Source of the DNA: Streptomonospora alba
Lineage (GTDB): Bacteria; Actinomycetota; Actinomycetes; Streptosporangiales; Streptosporangiaceae
Direction of reading: 5' to 3'
Length of the DNA stretch: 64,000 nt
Assembly: GCF_000826685.1 (NCBI RefSeq)
Contig: NZ_JROO01000027.1
Span: 140,563 to 204,562 of the forward strand
Both the position numbers and the translations under genes were made by a program. Below the pieces are notes generated by a model that did not search any database, was not told where the DNA came from, and was given only the letters and a program-made list of their open reading frames with translations. Of this stretch, positions 1-8,835 are shown piece by piece (positions within the stretch are counted from its first letter, which is position 1; the number at the start of each line of letters is the position of its first letter).

Positions 1-395
1 CTGCCGCCGACGGTGCGCACCAGGTCGGCGGGCACGATCCGCTCGGGCTTCACCCAGAAGTAGGAGTTGCCGTAGCCGTCGGGCACTGCTTGGCGGGCGA
101 TCTCCAAGATGAACTCGTAGCCCTCGGTGGTGATGAATCCGAGCGGGCCCGTCTCGCCTTCCAGCAGCAGGTTGGTGGCCACGGTGGTGCCGTGGCACAG
201 GGCGCTGACCTCGGTCTGGGCGCCCAGCAGGTCGAGGGCCTTGGCGGCGCCGTCCATGAATCCGGCGGAGGGGTCGGCGGGTGTCGACGGGGTCTTGGTC
301 GCCAGCAGCGCTCCGGTGGCCTCGTCGAGTGCCACGACGTCGGTGAAGGTGCCGCCGGTGTCGATGCCGATGCGGACTCTGCGCTGCCCTGCCAT
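1..395 (-). CDS. Hydantoinase/oxoprolinase family protein, N-terminal part (runs off the left edge)
   Basis: Only the first 131 residues are in the window; the gene continues past base 1. The ATG at 395 opens a frame beginning MAGQRRVRIGIDTGGTFTDV, the actin-like ATPase signature (DTGGTFTD at about residues 11-18) of the HyuA N-terminal domain in hydantoinases, 5-oxoprolinases and acetone carboxylases. A second family motif, CHGTTVATN, lies near residue 67. These enzymes use ATP to open or carboxylate small cyclic amides or ketones, usually with a HyuB partner that would lie further left. No start upstream of 395 fits better. The 273 bases before it hold no gene. A purine or hydantoin substrate would suit the permease and hydroxylase genes nearby, but that is inference. 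Confidence 0.88.
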   Translation of the reverse strand, partial: MAGQRRVRIGIDTGGTFTDVVALDEATGALLATKTPSTPADPSAGFMDGAAKALDLLGAQTEVSALCHGTTVATNLLLEGETGPLGFITTEGYEFILEIARQAVPDGYGNSYFWVKPERIVPADLVRTVGG

Positions 396-668
396 TCACC
401 CGCCCCTGCGTGTCCGTCGAATCGTCCGCGGCCGCCGCGAGCGCGGGGCCGCACTAGGGATTCAACTGGTCGCAGCGGCGTGGTTAATCGGCAAGATCTG
501 ACAACACCTGAGCGGTTTCTTTGGTCGCGGCACGAGCACGGCGGCAGGCGGCCCCGCTCGTGGATTCGGAGTCCTCTCGACGGCTTCACCGGCCGGAACG
601 GATCGGGGCCGCGCCCCTGCCGCGTAAGCGGCGGTCGGGACGCGGCCCCTGGAAGCTTCGCCGTACTC

Positions 669-2981
669 TCAGGCCATCTGGCCGCTTCCGGAGAGCTTGC
701 CGCGGAAGCGGCCGGCCGCCGTCTCCAGCGCCGAGGAGAACGGGTGGTCGTGAACCATGTAGGTCCAGGTCATGGTGGGACGCTTGACGCCGACCTCGGC
801 GACGTCGATCGTGCCGTCCTCGCCGACCTCGACCTCGGCGAAGGTCTCGGCGGCGCGGGCGCGGGCCTCGTCCAGGAAGCCCTTGAACGCCGGGACGGCG
901 TCGGCGTTGAACTCGTCCAGCGGGTCGCGCCGGCCCAGGAAGCGCAGGTGGATGCCCTCGCGCAGCTCGGCCAGGTACGCGTTGTGGTTGGTCCAGCCGC
1001 GGTCGAGGTGGTAGAGGGTGATCAGCCGCGCGGCCCGCGCGGTCTCCTCCTCGCCGGCGGACTCGAGGAGTTCGGCGTGGTGGGCCGGGCAGTCGACCCG
1101 CAGCTGGCGGTCGCCCAGATCCTCGGAGAGCACCGCCTCACGGTGCTCCAGCACCACGCTGCGCTGCACGTCGATCAGCTTGTTGTAGCGCCAGGTGTTG
1201 CGGTGGACCTCCAGCAGCCTGCCCTCGGAGACACGCTGGGCGTGGTCGACCATCCGCAGCCAGCTGTCGTCGGTGATGGCACCGTCGCCCTGGGCCTCGT
1301 AGCCGCGGGTCTCGGGGGCGTTGTTGGCGACCAGGTCGTCCTCGACCGAGACGAAGTAGACCGAGGCACCGGGGTCGCCCTGGCGGCCCGCGCGCCCGCG
1401 CAACTGGTCGTCGAGCCGGCTGCTGGGATAGCGGCCGTAGCCCATCACGTAGAGGCCGCCCTTCTCGACCACCCGGTCGCGGTCGGCCATGTCGCTGCCG
1501 CCCAACCGGATGTCGGTGCCGCGACCGGCCATCTGGGTGGAGACGGTGACGGCGCCGTGGGTGCCGGCCTCGGCGATCACGGCGGCCTCGTCGGCGTCGT
1601 TCTTGGCGTTGAGGACGACGCACTCCAGGCCTTCGTCGGCCAGGCGCTTGGCCAGCGCTTCGGACTCGGCCACGTCTTGGGTGCCGATCAGGACGGGCCG
1701 CCCGGTGGCGTGCACCTCGGCGATCTCCTCGACGAGGGCGTCCTCCTTCTCCTCAAGGGTGGCGTAGAGCCGGGTGCCCTCGTCCTCGCGGATGCAGGGC
1801 TTGTTCGGCGGGACGACCGCGACCTCGAGTTCGTAGAACTCGCGCAGCTGCTCGGCCACGGCCATCGCCGTGCCGGTCATGCCGCAGCGCGTGGGATAGC
1901 GCAGCACCAGCGCCTGCACGGTGATGGAGTCGAGGACCTCCCCGGTGTCGGAGACGGCCACCTTCTCCTTGGCCTCGACGGCGGCCTGCAGGCCGTCGGG
2001 CCAGCGCTGCAGCATCGCGATGCGGCCGCGCGACTCGTTGATCAGGCGGACCTCGCCGTCGCGGACGACGTAGTGCACGTCGCGCTGGAGCAGGGCGTGG
2101 GCGTGCAGGGCGAGGTTGACGCGAGGCAGCACCGAGGTGTCGTCCTCGTCGTAGAGGTCGACACCGCCGAGCTCCTTCTCGACCTTGTCGATGCCGGTGT
2201 CGGTGAGCTGGACGTTGCGGCCCTCGGGGTCGATCTCGTAGTCGACGATGGGGGTGAGGTGCCGCACCAGCTCGGCCATCTCGGCGTCGGGGTCGGCGGT
2301 CTCGGCGGCGCCGGCCAGCACCAGCGGGACACGGGCCTCGTCGACCAGGACGGAGTCGGCCTCGTCGATCAGCGCGATGTTCGGTTCGGGCACCACGCGC
2401 TGGTCGAGGTCGGTGGCCATGCGGTCGCGCAGCACGTCGAAGCCCAGCTCGCTGACCGCGGCGTAGGTGACGTCGGCGGAGTAGGCCGCGCGGCGCTGGT
2501 CGCGGGTGGAGTCCTCGGCGATCCAGGAGACGGCCACGCCCAGCATGTCGTAGAGGGGGGACATCCACTCGGCGTCGCGGCGCGCCAGGTAGTCGTTGAC
2601 GCTGAGCACGTGCACGCGCTGCCCGCGCAGCGCGAACCCGGCCGCGGCCAGCGCACCGGAGAGGGTCTTGCCCTCGCCGGTGGCCATCTCGGCGATGTGG
2701 CCGTCCAGCAGCGCCATGACGCCGAGGAGCTGAGAATCGTAGGGCCGTTCGTCGAGGGTGCGGCGGGCCGCCTCGCGGCCGACCGCGCACAACTCGACGA
2801 GGTCCTGGCGGTCGTAGGGCAGATCCGCGTTGCCCAGCTCCGTCGCCTTCTCACTCAGCTCGGCGTCGCTGAGCTCGCGGAGGTCGGGCTCGCGGGCCTC
2901 GATCGGTTCCAGAAGCTTTGTATAGGGGCGCAGATCCACCGCGCCGGGCTTACCCAGCAGACGGCGGACGCTATCAGCCAT
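669..2981 (-). CDS. secA2: Accessory preprotein translocase SecA2
   Basis: This is the ATPase motor of the accessory Sec system, which drives a subset of proteins through the SecYEG channel. The 770-residue protein has Walker A ATGEGKT at residues 100-106, the DEAD-type motif IDEADSVLVDEAR near 205, and motif VI QLRGRAGRQGD in the second RecA-like domain. It lacks the C-terminal zinc-binding tail of housekeeping SecA, as expected for actinobacterial SecA2. I chose the ATG at 2981, with GGACG just upstream, rather than in-frame GTG codons at 2996/2999 that have no ribosome-binding site. No SecY2 or Asp genes are nearby, as in mycobacteria, where SecA2 uses the normal channel. The exported proteins cannot be told from the sequence. 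A terminal hairpin (arms near 680-690 and 700-712) lies inside the last codons. Confidence 0.93.
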   Translation of the reverse strand: MADSVRRLLGKPGAVDLRPYTKLLEPIEAREPDLRELSDAELSEKATELGNADLPYDRQDLVELCAVGREAARRTLDERPYDSQLLGVMALLDGHIAEMATGEGKTLSGALAAAGFALRGQRVHVLSVNDYLARRDAEWMSPLYDMLGVAVSWIAEDSTRDQRRAAYSADVTYAAVSELGFDVLRDRMATDLDQRVVPEPNIALIDEADSVLVDEARVPLVLAGAAETADPDAEMAELVRHLTPIVDYEIDPEGRNVQLTDTGIDKVEKELGGVDLYDEDDTSVLPRVNLALHAHALLQRDVHYVVRDGEVRLINESRGRIAMLQRWPDGLQAAVEAKEKVAVSDTGEVLDSITVQALVLRYPTRCGMTGTAMAVAEQLREFYELEVAVVPPNKPCIREDEGTRLYATLEEKEDALVEEIAEVHATGRPVLIGTQDVAESEALAKRLADEGLECVVLNAKNDADEAAVIAEAGTHGAVTVSTQMAGRGTDIRLGGSDMADRDRVVEKGGLYVMGYGRYPSSRLDDQLRGRAGRQGDPGASVYFVSVEDDLVANNAPETRGYEAQGDGAITDDSWLRMVDHAQRVSEGRLLEVHRNTWRYNKLIDVQRSVVLEHREAVLSEDLGDRQLRVDCPAHHAELLESAGEEETARAARLITLYHLDRGWTNHNAYLAELREGIHLRFLGRRDPLDEFNADAVPAFKGFLDEARARAAETFAEVEVGEDGTIDVAEVGVKRPTMTWTYMVHDHPFSSALETAAGRFRGKLSGSGQMA

Positions 2982-3075
2982 TCGTCCGAACACCACGCAA
3001 GGGTAACGCTGTCACGCCCCTCACAGTTCCATCCGGCCGACCGAGATTGCGGAGATCGGGCCGGAAGGCTCCCGC

Positions 3076-3104
3076 GAGCCCGCGGCACGCGGGCCGGCGG
3101 GCTC
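3076..3104. terminator. Possible hairpin terminator after the small GTPase gene
   Basis: GAGCCCGC at 3076-3083 pairs with GCGGGCTC at 3097-3104, and a nested 7-bp GCCCGCG/CGCGGGC stem (3078-3094) is an alternative. It straddles the stop codon of the GTPase gene. There is no T-run, so it is only a candidate. Confidence 0.3.
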
Positions 3105-3705
3105 AGCGCACGAGCTGGCCGTGCGGGCCGTTCTGGCCGCTGCGCTGGGCGGCCTCCATGGCGATCGCATGGCGCACGAGAGCGGCCAGGGTGTCGGCGA
3201 CCGACTGCCGCTCCCGGGCGTCGCAGCGCACGATCGGCACGTCGGCGCTGAGGTCGAGGGCGTCGCGCAGCTCCTCGGTCGAGTGGCCGGGGTCGTTCTC
3301 GAAGGAGTTCAGAGCGACCAGGAAGGGCAGGCGGTACTGCTTCTCGAAGTAGTCCAGCGCCTGGAAGGAGTCCTCCAGACGTCTGGTGTCGACGAGGACG
3401 ATCGCGCCCAGGGCGCCGCGTACCAGGTCGTCCCACATGAACCAGAACCGCTGCTGGCCCGGGGTCCCGAACAGGTAGAGGGTCAGGTCGGTCTCCAGCG
3501 AGATGCGGCCGAAATCCATGGCCACCGTCGTACTCGTCTTGTCGGGCGTGTGGGAGAGGTCGTCGATGCCCGCGCTGGCGGCGCTCACGGCGGCCTCGGT
3601 ACGGACCGGCGGAATCTCCGAGACGGCACCGATGAAGGTCGTCTTCCCCACGCCGAATCCGCCGGCGACGATGATCTTCGTTGAGAGTTTCGGTGTTTCG
3701 CTCAC
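3103..3705 (-). CDS. Orphan CvnD-type small GTPase (conservon ATP/GTP-binding protein)
   Basis: A 200-residue Ras-like P-loop GTPase of the CvnD family, which in actinobacterial conservons (CvnA kinase, CvnB roadblock, CvnC DUF742, CvnD GTPase) forms a membrane-associated switch. Visible motifs are the P-loop GGFGVGKTT at residues 15-23, the G3 motif FGTPGQ at 79-84 and a G4-like ALNSFEND. The GTG at 3705 is preceded by GAGGGAG about 11 bases upstream; a TTG at 3738 lacks such a site. CvnA, B and C are not adjacent, so this copy is solitary. It is downstream of no obvious partner, and secA2 follows 121 bases later on the same strand. Its role is unknown; regulation of development or secretion would be speculation. 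Confidence 0.85.
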   Translation of the reverse strand: MSETPKLSTKIIVAGGFGVGKTTFIGAVSEIPPVRTEAAVSAASAGIDDLSHTPDKTSTTVAMDFGRISLETDLTLYLFGTPGQQRFWFMWDDLVRGALGAIVLVDTRRLEDSFQALDYFEKQYRLPFLVALNSFENDPGHSTEELRDALDLSADVPIVRCDARERQSVADTLAALVRHAIAMEAAQRSGQNGPHGQLVR

Positions 3706-4065
3706 GTGGATCTCGGCTCCCTCACGACGCTGGGCCAAATCAGGGGGTTCGTAGCGGACCCTGTCAGACGATGCGAAAAACGCCTGCGGCTACGGAGATG
3801 CGGGTCGGCGGTGGCTTTCGCACACCTCGGAGCGAACCTAGCACCGCCCGGCGGCGCCAGGTGACCGGTTGACTACCGAAGCAGATTACGAGAGAGCGAC
3901 AACGTGGAGAAATACGTCCTGAATCGCCGGTTCCCGGGGCTTCTCCATGATCCGGGCTGTGCGCACACGCGTGCGCCACCCCGGATGGAGCCGCGAGCCC
4001 GGGCGGGCCGACGCGGCCGGAGTGGCGCACACGATGCCCGCGGCACGCCCGGCGCCGCGGGGGAT
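3706..4065. other. Gene-free stretch upstream of the small GTPase
   Basis: 360 bases between the GTPase start and the CoxG-like stop. It should hold the GTPase promoter. I see no convincing gene; short open frames here lack ribosome-binding sites. No clear promoter hexamers were recognised. Confidence 0.6.
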
Positions 4066-4743
4066 TCAGCCCCTTCGCCCGCGTCCCGCCCAGGCGCCGA
4101 CGACCACGCCCGCGAGTGCCGCGGCGGCGCCGAAGAGCGCGCCGCGCATGAACACCGCGGAGCCGTCGCCGCCCGCTGCCGCGGGCGCCGGTGCGGCGGG
4201 GGCGTGCGGGCGCGGCGGCCCGGGAGCGACGGTCGAGGCCTGCGGTTCGGCCGGAGCCGTGGGGCCCTCGGCCTGCTCGGGCACGGCCCCGCTCAGCTCC
4301 GCTCTTGTGGACACCTCCTCGTCCAGGCGGCCCAGGAACTCCCCGGCCATCTTGCGTGCGACGCCGCTGAGCATGCGCTGGCCGACCCCGCCGACCATTC
4401 CGCCTACCACCGCCTCGGCATCGTAGGACAACTCGGTGCGGCCGTCGCCGAGGTCCTTCAGGCGCACGCCGATCTCGGCGTTGACCGTGCCGGGCGCGCC
4501 CGCCCCCTGAGCGTGCATGGTCAGGGACTCGGCGGGCCGCAGGTCGCCCAACCGCACGTCACCCTGGAAGCTGCCCTTGATCGAGCCGACACCGGCGGTG
4601 ACGGTGCCGCGGTACTCGTTGGGTCCGGTCCGCTCCAGGTGCTCGCAGCCGGGGATCGCCCGCCCCAGCGCCTGGGGGTCGAGCATGCGGTCCCAGACCC
4701 GCTGCGCGGGTGCCTGGAGTGTGGCGCTGCCGGTGATCTTCAA
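4066..4743 (-). CDS. CoxG-like SRPBCC protein with C-terminal membrane anchor
   Basis: A 225-residue protein whose first ~145 residues are an SRPBCC/CoxG domain (begins MKITGSATLQAPAQRVWD, then PGCEHLERTG, GSFQGDVRLGD and SYDAEAVVGGMVGGVGQRM). CoxG-type proteins assist assembly or membrane tethering of molybdenum hydroxylases such as aerobic CO dehydrogenase. A Pro/Ala-rich linker (about 165-200) leads to one hydrophobic segment (ALFGAAAALAGVVVGAWA) and a basic tail, which would place the domain on the inner face of the membrane. The start is TTG at 4743, overlapping the upstream stop in TTGA and preceded by GAGGGAG, so translation is probably coupled. It is the last gene of the five-gene hydroxylase operon. 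Confidence 0.82.
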   Translation of the reverse strand: MKITGSATLQAPAQRVWDRMLDPQALGRAIPGCEHLERTGPNEYRGTVTAGVGSIKGSFQGDVRLGDLRPAESLTMHAQGAGAPGTVNAEIGVRLKDLGDGRTELSYDAEAVVGGMVGGVGQRMLSGVARKMAGEFLGRLDEEVSTRAELSGAVPEQAEGPTAPAEPQASTVAPGPPRPHAPAAPAPAAAGGDGSAVFMRGALFGAAAALAGVVVGAWAGRGRRG

Positions 4744-7298
4744 CGGGGCTCCCTCGCGGACGGGACTGGCGGTTCGGACGGATCCGGCCCCTCGGGCGGG
4801 GCGGCGCCGGCGGGCGGGGGCGACGAAGGGGCAGGGGCGTCCGCGGCGGCTCCGCTCGGGGCGGATGCCGGCGACGGGCGCGCAGGGACCGAGGGGACAC
4901 CTCCGGCCGCGTGGCGCCGCCGCAGTTCGAACAGCTCCGAGGGCGAGATGGGCATCCGGTCCACGCGGAAGCCCTCGGCATCCTCCACCGCAGCCGCCAG
5001 CGCGGCCGAAGCCGGGATGACGCCCGCCTCGCCGGCCCCCTTGACCCCCAGCGGATTGAGCGGGCTGGGCGTCTGCATGTGCGCGATCTCCACGGACGGG
5101 ATCTCGCTGGCGTAGGGCATCAGGAAGTCCATCAGCGAGGCGTTGAGGAGCTGGCCGTCGGAGTCGTAGGCCATGCGCTCGTACAGCGCCCCCGCCACGC
5201 CCTGGGCGACGCCGCCCTGCACCTGGCCCTCGACGATGCGCGGGTTGATCAGGTTGCCGCAGTCGTGGACGACGCAGTAGCGCAGGATGCGGATCTCGGC
5301 GGTGTCGGGGTCGGTCTCGACGATCGCCGCATGGGCGCCGTTGGCGAAGGTGCAGCGCAGCGGCGAGTGGTAGTCGGTGCCCTCCAGGCCGGGCGCCTCG
5401 CCCTCGGCCACGGGCGGCCGGTCGTAGTCGGCGGAGCCGCTGAACTGCGTGGCGGCGGCCGAGGCGCTGTCGAAGGCGTAGCGCAGCGGGTTGGACAGCA
5501 CCGCGACGGTGCTCAGGTCGATGGAGTGGACCGGGCTGCCCGTGACCTGGATGCGCCCGTCGGCGAACTCCAGGTCGCCGGCGTCGGCCTCCAGCGCGTC
5601 GGCGGCGATGCGCAGCGCCTTGTCCTTGAGGCGGCGTGCCGCCAGCGCCACGGCGCTGCCGCTGGTGACGGCGCCGCGCGAGGCGAACGTGCCCACCGAG
5701 TAGCCCATGCGCCGGGTGTCGCCGGTGGTGACCTCCACGTCCGACAGCGGCACGTCGAGCTCGTCGGCGACGATCTGGGCGAGCACCGTGCCGTGCCCCT
5801 GGCCCTGGCTGGTCAGCCCGGTGGCCACGCGCACCTTGCCGCTGGTCTCGACCTGCACGTGGCCCCCCTCGTAGGGGCCGGGACCGGTGCCCTCGACATA
5901 GCAGGCCACGCCGATGCCCACGCGGCGCCCTTCGCGATGCGCTCGATCGCGGTACTCGGCGAAGCCGGGCCAGTCCACCAGCTCGGCGATCATCTCCAGC
6001 ATCCGCGGATAGTCGCCGGAGTCGTAGATCAGCGGGCGGCCGTCCTGGAACAGCAGCCCCTGGTCGTAGGGCATCTCGTCGGGCCGGATGACGTTGGCCG
6101 CGCGCACCTGCAGGCGGTCCAGTCCCAGGTGGTCGGCGATCGCGTCCATGGTGCGCTCCATCGCGAAGACGCCCTGGGGCCGGCCTGCGCCGCGGTAGGG
6201 GGTGACGATCACCGTGCTGGTGTAGAGGCTGCGGAACTCCACGCGGTAGGCGCCCGGCTTGTAGGGGCCCAGCAGCTGGGTGGAGGTCACGATGGGCACG
6301 ATGACGCCGTAGGGCAGGTAGGCGCCGTTGTCGTGCAGGAGATCGACGTCCAGGCCCAGCATCCGCCCGCTGTCGTCGAAGCCCACCCGCACCCGTTGGC
6401 GCTGTGCGCGCTCGTGCGCGGCGGCGACGAAGTGCTCGCGGCGGTCCTCGGTCCATTTCACCTCGCGGCCCAGGCGGCGGGCCGCCCAGGGCACCATGAC
6501 CTCCTCGGGCCAGGGGTGCACGATCTTCACGCCGAACCCGCCGCCGACGTCGGGCACCACCACCTCGACCTGGCCCAGCGCCAGTTCCAGCTTGGCGGCC
6601 ACGGCGGCGCGCACCCCGGTGGCGGTCTGGGTGGAGGAGTAGACGCGGAGCCGGCCGTCGTCGCTGCCGGTCGAGCTGGAGGCGGGTTCCCAGCGGGCGT
6701 AGACCCCGCGGCCCTCCAGCGGGGTGCCGGCCGAGCGCTCGACGTCCAGATCCAGCTCCAGGCTGTTGGGAGCGGCGTCGACGGCGGCGCGGGCGTCGCC
6801 CACCTCCTGGACCAGGTGGGCGGCGACGTTGTCGGCCATGCCCTCGTGCACGGTGCGCTCGGCGGCGACGGCGGCGTCGATGCCGACCACGGCTTCGCCG
6901 ACCTCGTAGTCGACGCGGATGCGGGCCGCGGCGTCCTCGGCGGCGTAGCGGTCCTCGGCGATCACCATGGCCACGGCCTCGCCCACGTGGTGGACGTACT
7001 CGCGGGCCAGGGCGTAGGGGGTGCGGCTGTCGAGGATGGAGGGGTGGGGGATCAGCAGAGGCAGCGGCTCGGCCATGGGGCCGGACAGGTCCTCGTAGGT
7101 GTAGACGGCGATCAGGCCCTCGACGCCGACGGCGTCGGCGGCGTCGATGTCGCGGATGCGGGCACGGGCGTGCGGGCTGCGGACGAAGGCGGCGGCGCAG
7201 GCGGCGGCGCCCAGGTCGTCGAGGAAGGCGCCGCGTCCGGCGACCAGCCGCGCGTCCTCGCTGCGCTGGACGGGCGCTCCGAACATGCGGGTGCTCAC
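4740..7298 (-). CDS. Xanthine-dehydrogenase-family molybdopterin-binding (large) subunit
   Basis: The 852-residue catalytic subunit of a molybdenum hydroxylase (CoxL/XdhB family) that binds Mo-pterin cytosine dinucleotide and hydroxylates its substrate. The domain order is as expected: N-terminal a/b hammerhead (SEDARLVAGRGAFLDD), the Mo-co-binding halves, and the catalytic-Glu motif KGAGEAG near residue 755. The active-site loop reads PYRGAGR at about 365-371. True form I CO dehydrogenases carry AYxCSFR there, so this is a form II-like member and CO oxidation should not be assumed. The GTG start at 7298 sits after GGAGGGAGG and overlaps the preceding stop (GTGA). With the NCS2 permease upstream, a purine or related N-heterocycle is the likeliest substrate, by inference. 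The C-terminus is a Pro/Ala/Ser-rich tail of about 50 residues. Confidence 0.9.
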   Translation of the reverse strand: MSTRMFGAPVQRSEDARLVAGRGAFLDDLGAAACAAAFVRSPHARARIRDIDAADAVGVEGLIAVYTYEDLSGPMAEPLPLLIPHPSILDSRTPYALAREYVHHVGEAVAMVIAEDRYAAEDAAARIRVDYEVGEAVVGIDAAVAAERTVHEGMADNVAAHLVQEVGDARAAVDAAPNSLELDLDVERSAGTPLEGRGVYARWEPASSSTGSDDGRLRVYSSTQTATGVRAAVAAKLELALGQVEVVVPDVGGGFGVKIVHPWPEEVMVPWAARRLGREVKWTEDRREHFVAAAHERAQRQRVRVGFDDSGRMLGLDVDLLHDNGAYLPYGVIVPIVTSTQLLGPYKPGAYRVEFRSLYTSTVIVTPYRGAGRPQGVFAMERTMDAIADHLGLDRLQVRAANVIRPDEMPYDQGLLFQDGRPLIYDSGDYPRMLEMIAELVDWPGFAEYRDRAHREGRRVGIGVACYVEGTGPGPYEGGHVQVETSGKVRVATGLTSQGQGHGTVLAQIVADELDVPLSDVEVTTGDTRRMGYSVGTFASRGAVTSGSAVALAARRLKDKALRIAADALEADAGDLEFADGRIQVTGSPVHSIDLSTVAVLSNPLRYAFDSASAAATQFSGSADYDRPPVAEGEAPGLEGTDYHSPLRCTFANGAHAAIVETDPDTAEIRILRYCVVHDCGNLINPRIVEGQVQGGVAQGVAGALYERMAYDSDGQLLNASLMDFLMPYASEIPSVEIAHMQTPSPLNPLGVKGAGEAGVIPASAALAAAVEDAEGFRVDRMPISPSELFELRRRHAAGGVPSVPARPSPASAPSGAAADAPAPSSPPPAGAAPPEGPDPSEPPVPSAREPR

Positions 7299-7885
7299 GG
7301 GCGGCCTCCCTCCGTTCGGGGCGCCGCGGCGGTGGCGTCGCCCGCGGCGCCGTCGTGTTCGGCGGACGGGCGCGCGTGGGGCACGCCGGCGCCGCCGTCC
7401 TGCTCGCGGGTGATCTCCGCGGTGCGCAGCACGGCGTTGACTATGTTCTGGTAGCCGGTGCAGCGGCAGAGGTTGCCGGTGACGGCCTCTCGGGCGTCCT
7501 CCTCGTCCGGAGCGGGGTTGTCGCGCACGTAGGCGGCGACCAGAGTGAGGAAGCCCGGTGTGCAGAAGCCGCACTGAAGCGCGTGGCACTCGCCGAACGC
7601 CTGTTGCGCCGGATGGGGCGTGCCGTCGGGCGCGGCCAGGCCTTCGACGGTGGTGATGTCGTCGTGCTGGGCGGCACTGACGGCCAGCATCAGGCAGGAG
7701 CGCACCGGCCGGCCGTCGACGAGGACGGTGCAGGCGCCGCAGACCCCGTGCTCGCAGCCGACGTGGGTGCCCGTGAGCCCCAGGTCGTGGCGCAGGCAGT
7801 CCGACAGCAGGCGGCGGGCGGGCACGCGGGCGGTATGCGGAATCCCGTTGACGCGCAACCGGATGTCGTGCTGTTCCTCGGTCAT
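7295..7885 (-). CDS. [2Fe-2S] subunit of a molybdenum hydroxylase
   Basis: The small electron-transfer subunit (CoxS/XdhC family), 196 residues. It has the plant-type ferredoxin cluster Cys44, Cys49, Cys52 and Cys64 (CEHGVCGAC...C) and the second helical-domain cluster Cys105, Cys108, Cys140 and Cys142 (CGFC...CRC). All eight ligands are present, so it should be functional. The family normally ends near residue 160; a ~35-residue acidic/Ala-rich tail follows here. The ATG at 7885 overlaps the FAD-subunit stop (ATGA) and its stop overlaps the large-subunit start, so three subunits are translationally coupled. It passes electrons from the Mo centre to FAD in the neighbouring subunit. Confidence 0.93.
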   Translation of the reverse strand: MTEEQHDIRLRVNGIPHTARVPARRLLSDCLRHDLGLTGTHVGCEHGVCGACTVLVDGRPVRSCLMLAVSAAQHDDITTVEGLAAPDGTPHPAQQAFGECHALQCGFCTPGFLTLVAAYVRDNPAPDEEDAREAVTGNLCRCTGYQNIVNAVLRTAEITREQDGGAGVPHARPSAEHDGAAGDATAAAPRTEGGRP

Positions 7886-8775
7886 CGGTCGGCTCCGGTG
7901 TAGGCGGCGGAGGCGGACGCGGCGGCGGACGCCTGGGCGAGTGCGCGCCCGGTGAGCACCCGCGCCAGGTGGCGGCGATAGTCGGCGCCGGCGTGGATGT
8001 CGTCGTCGGGGTCGGTGCGCTCGGCGGCGACGGCGGCGGCCTCGTCGATCTCGTCGGTCTGGGCGCCGCCTCCGGCGAGCTGCGGAGTCAGGTCGACGAC
8101 GAGGGGCACGGGGGCGACGGAGATCAGGCAGCACCGGGCCCGGGTGACGCGCCCGTCGGCGCCGAGGGTGACCGCCGCGGCGGCGCCGCACAGGGCGTAG
8201 TCGCCGTGGCGGCGGCTGATCTCGACGAAGGCGGTCCCGGTGCCGGGCTCGGGGCGCGGGAACCGGGCGGCCGTCGCGATCTCTCCCGTGGCCAGCGCCG
8301 TCTCCATGGGTCCGGTGATGAACTCGGCCGCGGGCACCGTGCGGGTGCCCGCCGGACCGCGCACCTCGACGGCGCCGTCCAGCAGCGCGAGCACGGCGGG
8401 CATCTCGGCGGCCGGGTCGGCGTGGACGATGCTGCCGACGGTGGTGCCCCGGTTGCGGATGACCGGGTGGGCCACCAACCGCAGACCTTGGCCCAGCAGC
8501 GGAACGGCCTCGGCCGCGGCGGTGTCGGCCTCCAGTTGCGCGTGGCGCACCAGGGCACCCACGCGCACGCCGTCGGCGTCGACCTCGACACCGCCGAGCC
8601 CGGCGACCCGGTTGAGGTCGACCAGGACGCTGGGCGCGGCCAACCGCATGTTCAGCAGTGGGATCAGGCTCTGCCCGCCGGCCAGGGCCTTGCCTTCGGC
8701 GCCCGCCTCGGCCAGCAGGCCGACGGCCTCGTCCGGATCGGTGGGCGCATGGTAGGCGAACGGCGGTGGCTTCAC
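7882..8775 (-). CDS. FAD-binding (medium) subunit of a molybdenum hydroxylase
   Basis: A 297-residue CoxM/XdhB-type flavoprotein. The N-terminal FAD-binding motif AGGQSLIP is at residues 32-39 and the second, TTVGSIVHADP, lies near 107-117; the C-terminal CO_deh_flav_C domain follows. It accepts electrons from the [2Fe-2S] subunit and hands them to an external acceptor. The GTG start at 8775 has AAAGGAG five bases upstream. Subunit order FAD, Fe-S, Mo (M-S-L) is that of cox-type operons, and the 60-base gap to the permease suggests one transcript with it. Confidence 0.92.
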   Translation of the reverse strand: MKPPPFAYHAPTDPDEAVGLLAEAGAEGKALAGGQSLIPLLNMRLAAPSVLVDLNRVAGLGGVEVDADGVRVGALVRHAQLEADTAAAEAVPLLGQGLRLVAHPVIRNRGTTVGSIVHADPAAEMPAVLALLDGAVEVRGPAGTRTVPAAEFITGPMETALATGEIATAARFPRPEPGTGTAFVEISRRHGDYALCGAAAAVTLGADGRVTRARCCLISVAPVPLVVDLTPQLAGGGAQTDEIDEAAAVAAERTDPDDDIHAGADYRRHLARVLTGRALAQASAAASASAAYTGADR

Positions 8776-8835
8776 GGAGCTCCTTTCGCTGCGTGCTCGC
8801 GCAGGGCGGACCGCGGCGGGCGGCCTCGGACCGGT

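Noticed and set aside
90..3251. A 1053-codon open frame on the plus strand opposite secA2
   Set aside because: It is the antisense shadow of a well-defined SecA2 in GC-rich DNA. It is Gly/Val/Ala/Asp-rich, with no family motif and no ribosome-binding site.
4740..7298. Call of aerobic CO dehydrogenase large subunit (coxL form I)
   Set aside because: The active-site loop is PYRGAGR rather than AYxCSFR. The protein fits the wider hydroxylase family, and the substrate is open.
4911..7454. An 847-codon plus-strand frame opposite the molybdopterin subunit
   Set aside because: It is the antisense of a gene with clear active-site motifs and shows no conserved feature itself.
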